A stretch of DNA of 9,972 nt from Peptococcaceae bacterium (GTDB lineage: Bacteria > Bacillota > DSM-12270 > Thermacetogeniales > Thermacetogeniaceae), in contig PKYJ01000063.1 in the NCBI GenBank assembly GCA_003132605.1, forward strand, positions 1,485-11,456, written 5' to 3'. This document shows, piece after piece, positions 7,036-9,972 of this stretch; the first letter of the stretch is position 1, and each line of letters starts with the position of its first letter. A program made the position numbers and the translations under genes. Under the pieces are notes generated by a model. The model saw only the letters and a list, made by a program, of their open reading frames with translations. It was not told the DNA's origin and made no database searches.

Positions 7036-7045
7036 AAGGAGGGGG
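7036..7045 (+). promoter_or_regulatory. Ribosome binding site for the permease GTG start
   Basis: AAGGAGGGGG ends seven bases before GTG 7053. This supports the unusual GTG start directly after the riboswitch terminator. Confidence 0.75.
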
Positions 7046-7052
7046 AGATCGA

Positions 7053-8420
7053 GTGTCACAGACTGCTTACCAGGAAAACGTGCTGGAGGTGGAACCGTTC
7101 GGAATCGAGCCAATACCCGAGGAAGAGCGTCACGGGCAAATAGCCAAGGCTTTTACCATCTGGTTCGCCTCCAACCTGAACGTCGTCACCTGGTTCACGG
7201 GATTCCTGGGCATCGAGTTTGGCCTGTCGCTGAAGTACGCCGTTATAGCTATCATCGTTGGCAACCTGTTGGGAGGGTCCCTGCTGGCCCTGACCTCTGC
7301 CATCGGGCCGCGGTTAGGGCAGCCTCTCATTCCCGCAAGCAGGAGGGCCTTCGGCAGGGTTGGGGTCAGCGGTCTGGCTTTTCTCAACCTGCTCAACAAC
7401 ATCGGCTGGCTGGCCGTCGACCTGGTGCTCAGCGTGATGGCCTTCCAGAAGCTCGTTCCTTTTCTGGGCTACCACGCGGCCCTGCTGATCCTGACAGTGG
7501 CCACGATTCTGATCGCGGTCTACGGCTACAACTTCATCCATACCTTCGCCTTCTGGATGTCGATCCTGATGGGTGTTCTGTTCGTGGCGATGACGGTGAT
7601 CACCATCCACAACCTGCCGGGTATCGTGGGGAGTTCCACGACGGCGGGCGGCTTCAACCCGTGGATGTTCGTGCTGGCCATCGCTGTCGCCTTCTCCTTC
7701 CAGATCAGCTATTGTCCCATCGGGTCGGACTATTCCCGGTACCTGCCTGAGAAAACCTCTCTTGCGCGGGTCTGGCTGGCCTCCTTCCTGGGCTGTGTAG
7801 GCGCCTGCGTCTGGCTGGAGATCCTGGGCGCCCTCACGGCTACCCTGGGCACGCAGGCCGGCCCCATGGATTTCTTCACCAGACTGATGGGGTTCTTTGC
7901 GGTGCCGGCCCTGATCAGCGTGGTGCTGAGCATCATGCCCAACAACGTCATGGCCGTGTATAGCGGCGGGCTGGCCGCCCTGGCCATGGGAGTGCCCCTG
8001 AAGCGGTGGACCGCCGCCCTGGTCACCGGCGGGATTGCCGCCTTGCTGATAGCCTACGGCAGCGGCCAGTTTGCAGATACCTACAAGAACTTTCTGCTGC
8101 TCCTGTCATACTGGATCGCTCCCTGGCTGGGCGTGATCATCGGCGACCACTTCTTTAACCGTCAGGCGCCGGCGGGCAGTGAACACGGCTGGAGCGGCAT
8201 GCTGGCTTTTGTGATCGGGGTGGCGATCTCCATACCCTTCATGAGTTCGGCTCTCTATACCGGGCCGGTGGCCAAGGCCTACCTGGGCGGGGCCGATATC
8301 AGCTACTTCATCAGCATGCTGGTGAGCGGCGCCATCTACCTGGTCGCCATCAGAGGTTGGAAGCAAGAGGCCGGAAGTCGGAAAAAGACTCTGGCGGGAA
8401 CAGCAGTGCAGAACAGATAA
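7053..8420 (+). CDS. NCS1-family nucleobase (cytosine/purine-type) permease under B12 control
   Basis: This 455-residue membrane protein belongs to the nucleobase:cation symporter-1 family (cytosine/purine/hydantoin permeases). About 12 hydrophobic segments are visible, roughly at 33-56, 62-84, 105-130, 140-158, 163-185, 205-222, 240-263, 280-302, 318-336, 345-368, 382-400 and 412-434. Family hallmarks are the polar N-terminus before the first helix (FGIEPIPEEERHG), WFASNLNVVTW in TM1, the ASRRAFG loop (95-101), DYSRYLP (226-232) and SYWIAPWLGVIIGDHFF (352-368). The substrate cannot be read from sequence; relatives carry cytosine, purines, hydantoins or hydroxymethylpyrimidine. Its place directly behind a cobalamin riboswitch and 24 bases before cobT suggests that it imports a lower-ligand base or precursor (inference). 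The C-terminal tail, from about residue 434, is encoded by short repeat-like DNA and may be dispensable. Confidence 0.88.
   Translation: MSQTAYQENVLEVEPFGIEPIPEEERHGQIAKAFTIWFASNLNVVTWFTGFLGIEFGLSLKYAVIAIIVGNLLGGSLLALTSAIGPRLGQPLIPASRRAFGRVGVSGLAFLNLLNNIGWLAVDLVLSVMAFQKLVPFLGYHAALLILTVATILIAVYGYNFIHTFAFWMSILMGVLFVAMTVITIHNLPGIVGSSTTAGGFNPWMFVLAIAVAFSFQISYCPIGSDYSRYLPEKTSLARVWLASFLGCVGACVWLEILGALTATLGTQAGPMDFFTRLMGFFAVPALISVVLSIMPNNVMAVYSGGLAALAMGVPLKRWTAALVTGGIAALLIAYGSGQFADTYKNFLLLLSYWIAPWLGVIIGDHFFNRQAPAGSEHGWSGMLAFVIGVAISIPFMSSALYTGPVAKAYLGGADISYFISMLVSGAIYLVAIRGWKQEAGSRKKTLAGTAVQNR
8353..8377 (+). repeat. Degenerate 11-mer repeats at the 3' end of the permease gene
   Basis: GAGGTTGGAAG (8353-8363) and GAGGCCGGAAG (8367-8377) match the repeat family of the nad gene junctions. 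Here they lie inside the coding sequence and specify residues from about 434 to 442 of the permease tail, after the last predicted membrane helix. Confidence 0.5.
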
Positions 8421-8444
8421 AACTTCTGGTTGGGGGGTTTGTGC

Positions 8445-9530
8445 ATGGAACTGAAGCTGGACGTGGTAGTCAAGGGTATCGAGCCGCTGAGCGCAGACTG
8501 GCGGCGCCGGGCCCGGGCCTACTTGAGCAACCTGGCCATTCCCCTGTGGAGCCTCGGCCAACTCCTCGATCTGGCCGAACAGTTGGCCGCCATCAAACAG
8601 ACCCTGAAGCCCTCGGTCCGCAACAAGGTCGTGGTTACCATGGCCGGCGATCACGGGGTGGTGGCGGAGGGGGTGAGCACCTGTCCCCAGGATGTGACCC
8701 TCCAGATGGTTTACAACTTCGTCGCCGGCGGGGCCGGGATCAACGCTATCGCCGGAGCGGCGGGGGCGAGGGTGGTCGTGGTGGACATGGGAGTGGCGGC
8801 CGACCTGGATGAGCTTGCCCGCCAGGGAAAGATCATCTCCTGCAAGATCGGGCGGGGCACCGGCAACATGGCAAGAGGACCGGCCATGACCCGGGAGCAG
8901 GCGGTACAGACCCTGGAGGCAGGCATCGGCGTTGCCGGACAGCTTGTCCAGGAAGGGGTGGAACTACTGGGCACAGGGGATATGGGGATCGGCAACACCA
9001 CTCCCAGCAGCGCCGTGCTGGCGGTCCTGACCGGCCTGCCCGTCCGGGAGGTGACCGGAAGGGGAACGGGCATCGACGACGAAACTCTAGATAGAAAGAT
9101 CGGCGTCATCGAGAGGGCGCTGGAGCTGAACCGGCCCGACCGGGGCGACCCGGTCGACGTGCTGGCGAAGGTGGGGGGCTTCGAGATCGGTGGGATTGCC
9201 GGGCTCATTCTGGGCGCTGCCTACTTCAAGGTACCGGTGGTGGTGGACGGGTTCATCTCCACCGCCGGCGCCCTGCTGGCCAAGAGGCTGGCGCCGCAGG
9301 CGGTGGATTACATGATCGCCGCCCACCGCTCCATGGAGTTCGCCCACCGGCAGATGCTCCAGGAGTTGAGCCTGCGCCCGCTGCTCGATCTGGACATGCG
9401 CCTCGGGGAGGGGACGGGGGCCGCCCTGGCCATGAACATAGTGGAGGCGGCGGCCCGGGTGATCGGCGAGATGCTGACCTTCGAGGCTGCCGGGGTGGCC
9501 AGGAACGAATCGCTGGAGTACACGCCATGA
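8445..9530 (+). CDS. cobT: Nicotinate-nucleotide--dimethylbenzimidazole phosphoribosyltransferase CobT
   Basis: CobT transfers phosphoribose from nicotinate mononucleotide to a lower-ligand base such as 5,6-dimethylbenzimidazole, making alpha-ribazole phosphate for the nucleotide loop of cobalamin. From ATG 8445 the protein has 361 residues, close to the 350-360 usual for the family. Motifs are AGDHGVVAEGVS (67-78), GGAGINAIAGAAGA (95-108), GTGDMGIGNTTPSSA (176-190), GRGTGIDDETLDRK (205-218), VGGFEIGGIAG (243-253), VVDGFISTAGA (266-276) and RLGEGTGAALAM (319-330). E322 in the last motif corresponds to the catalytic glutamate of Salmonella CobT. The loop reads GDMGIGNTT where the Salmonella enzyme has GEMGIGNTT. 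A G-rich site (8432-8437) lies seven bases before the ATG; a longer reading from TTG 8430 is less likely. The stop overlaps the next gene (ATGA). Confidence 0.96.
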   Translation: MELKLDVVVKGIEPLSADWRRRARAYLSNLAIPLWSLGQLLDLAEQLAAIKQTLKPSVRNKVVVTMAGDHGVVAEGVSTCPQDVTLQMVYNFVAGGAGINAIAGAAGARVVVVDMGVAADLDELARQGKIISCKIGRGTGNMARGPAMTREQAVQTLEAGIGVAGQLVQEGVELLGTGDMGIGNTTPSSAVLAVLTGLPVREVTGRGTGIDDETLDRKIGVIERALELNRPDRGDPVDVLAKVGGFEIGGIAGLILGAAYFKVPVVVDGFISTAGALLAKRLAPQAVDYMIAAHRSMEFAHRQMLQELSLRPLLDLDMRLGEGTGAALAMNIVEAAARVIGEMLTFEAAGVARNESLEYTP

Positions 9531-9972
9531 TGCCCTGGTATCTCGATTTTGACCCACAGTCGAGCGGCCCTCAGTACCTGGAGGACCTGGCCACCGGCTA
9601 CTGGTTCTCGGAGGCGCTGTTCACCGCCGTGTCGGCAGGGGTGTTCAATTTAATGAACGGGGGCGGGATGACGGCAGACGAACTTGCGAAGCGCTTGCGG
9701 TGGGCGCCCCGGGGGACGGAGCGCTTCCTGCACGCCCTCTGCACCCTGGGGCTGCTGTTCCGGGACGGGGAACTGTTCGGCAACACCGCCCTGGCCGCCG
9801 CCTGCCTGGTAAGGGGGAAGGATGGCTACCAGGGGGATTCCATCCTCTGGCGCCAGCATTTGAAAGACAGCTGGGGTGGACTGGAATCGTGCCTGCAGTC
9901 CGGTGGGCGGGTTTCCTATCTATCCGACGATGAACCCGGCCGGTTGCAGCAGCGCATTCGTAGCTATATCCG
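9527..9972 (+). CDS. SAM-dependent O-methyltransferase, N-terminal part, BzaC-like (runs off window)
   Basis: The first 148 residues are present. ATG 9527 overlaps the cobT stop by 4 bases; ATG 9530 is also in frame. The visible part is the winged-helix dimerisation domain of the plant-type/hydroxyneurosporene O-methyltransferase family. It runs from a helix with ATGYWFSEALFTAVSAGVF (22-40), through MTADELAKRL (48-57) and a recognition-type helix GTERFLHALCTLGLL (63-77), to a wing leading into FGNTALAAACLV. The following segment (QGDSILWRQHLKDSWGGL) is typical of the linker before the SAM-binding domain, which lies beyond the window. In anaerobic bza operons a methyltransferase of this kind, BzaC, sits beside cobT and methylates 5-hydroxybenzimidazole. 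The position here suggests the same role, but another methyl acceptor is possible because no catalytic residues are in view. Confidence 0.75.
   Translation, partial: MMPWYLDFDPQSSGPQYLEDLATGYWFSEALFTAVSAGVFNLMNGGGMTADELAKRLRWAPRGTERFLHALCTLGLLFRDGELFGNTALAAACLVRGKDGYQGDSILWRQHLKDSWGGLESCLQSGGRVSYLSDDEPGRLQQRIRSYI

Noticed and set aside
7053..8420. Thiamine-precursor transporter CytX
   Set aside because: CytX belongs to the same superfamily, but it is normally tied to thiamine riboswitches and thi genes. Here the leader is clearly a cobalamin element and the neighbours are B12 genes.
8430..8444. TTG start for CobT, five residues longer
   Set aside because: The G-rich ribosome site lies inside the extension and fits ATG 8445; the added residues are not family-like.
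8357..8812. Plus-strand open frame of 151 codons spanning the permease-cobT junction
   Set aside because: It overlaps both genes in another frame and is Gly/Arg-rich with no domain, so it is a shadow of cobT.

Overview
The window is GC-rich DNA with compact, almost entirely plus-strand operons, strong Shine-Dalgarno sequences and consensus sigma-A-type promoters. The gene order nadA-nadB-nadC-birA-coaX-dusB, a short quinolinate synthase, a type III pantothenate kinase and a cobalamin riboswitch together suggest an anaerobic, GC-rich member of the Firmicutes (Moorella / Desulfotomaculum / Pelotomaculum-like clostridia). This assignment is inferred from gene order and protein character, not from a database match.

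Region 1 (1-273) is a leader. It holds an intrinsic terminator that probably ends an upstream transcript (29-66), a GC-rich stretch with several inverted repeats and no recognisable gene (67-182), and a clear promoter (183-211) for the following operon.

Region 2 (274-6574) is a cofactor operon of six tightly packed genes. nadA, nadB and nadC encode the complete aspartate-to-nicotinate-mononucleotide (NaMN) route. They are followed by birA (biotin ligase/repressor), coaX (type III pantothenate kinase) and dusB (tRNA dihydrouridine synthase). The nadC/birA, birA/coaX and coaX/dusB pairs overlap, which suggests translational coupling. The nadA/nadB and nadB/nadC gaps carry copies of a short degenerate repeat.

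Region 3 (6575-7052) has no protein gene. It holds a consensus promoter (6615-6642), a cobalamin (B12) riboswitch (about 6660-6940) enlarged by two back-to-back hairpins, and an intrinsic terminator (6988-7022).

Region 4 (7053-9972) is the B12-controlled operon. It encodes an NCS1-family nucleobase-type permease, CobT (which activates the lower-ligand base of cobalamin) and the first 148 residues of a SAM-dependent O-methyltransferase that resembles BzaC of anaerobic benzimidazole synthesis and runs off the window. The most interesting hypothesis is that this is a lower-ligand uptake and tailoring operon: the permease would import a benzimidazole or purine base, the methyltransferase would modify it, and CobT would join it to ribose phosphate using NaMN, the product of the neighbouring nad operon.
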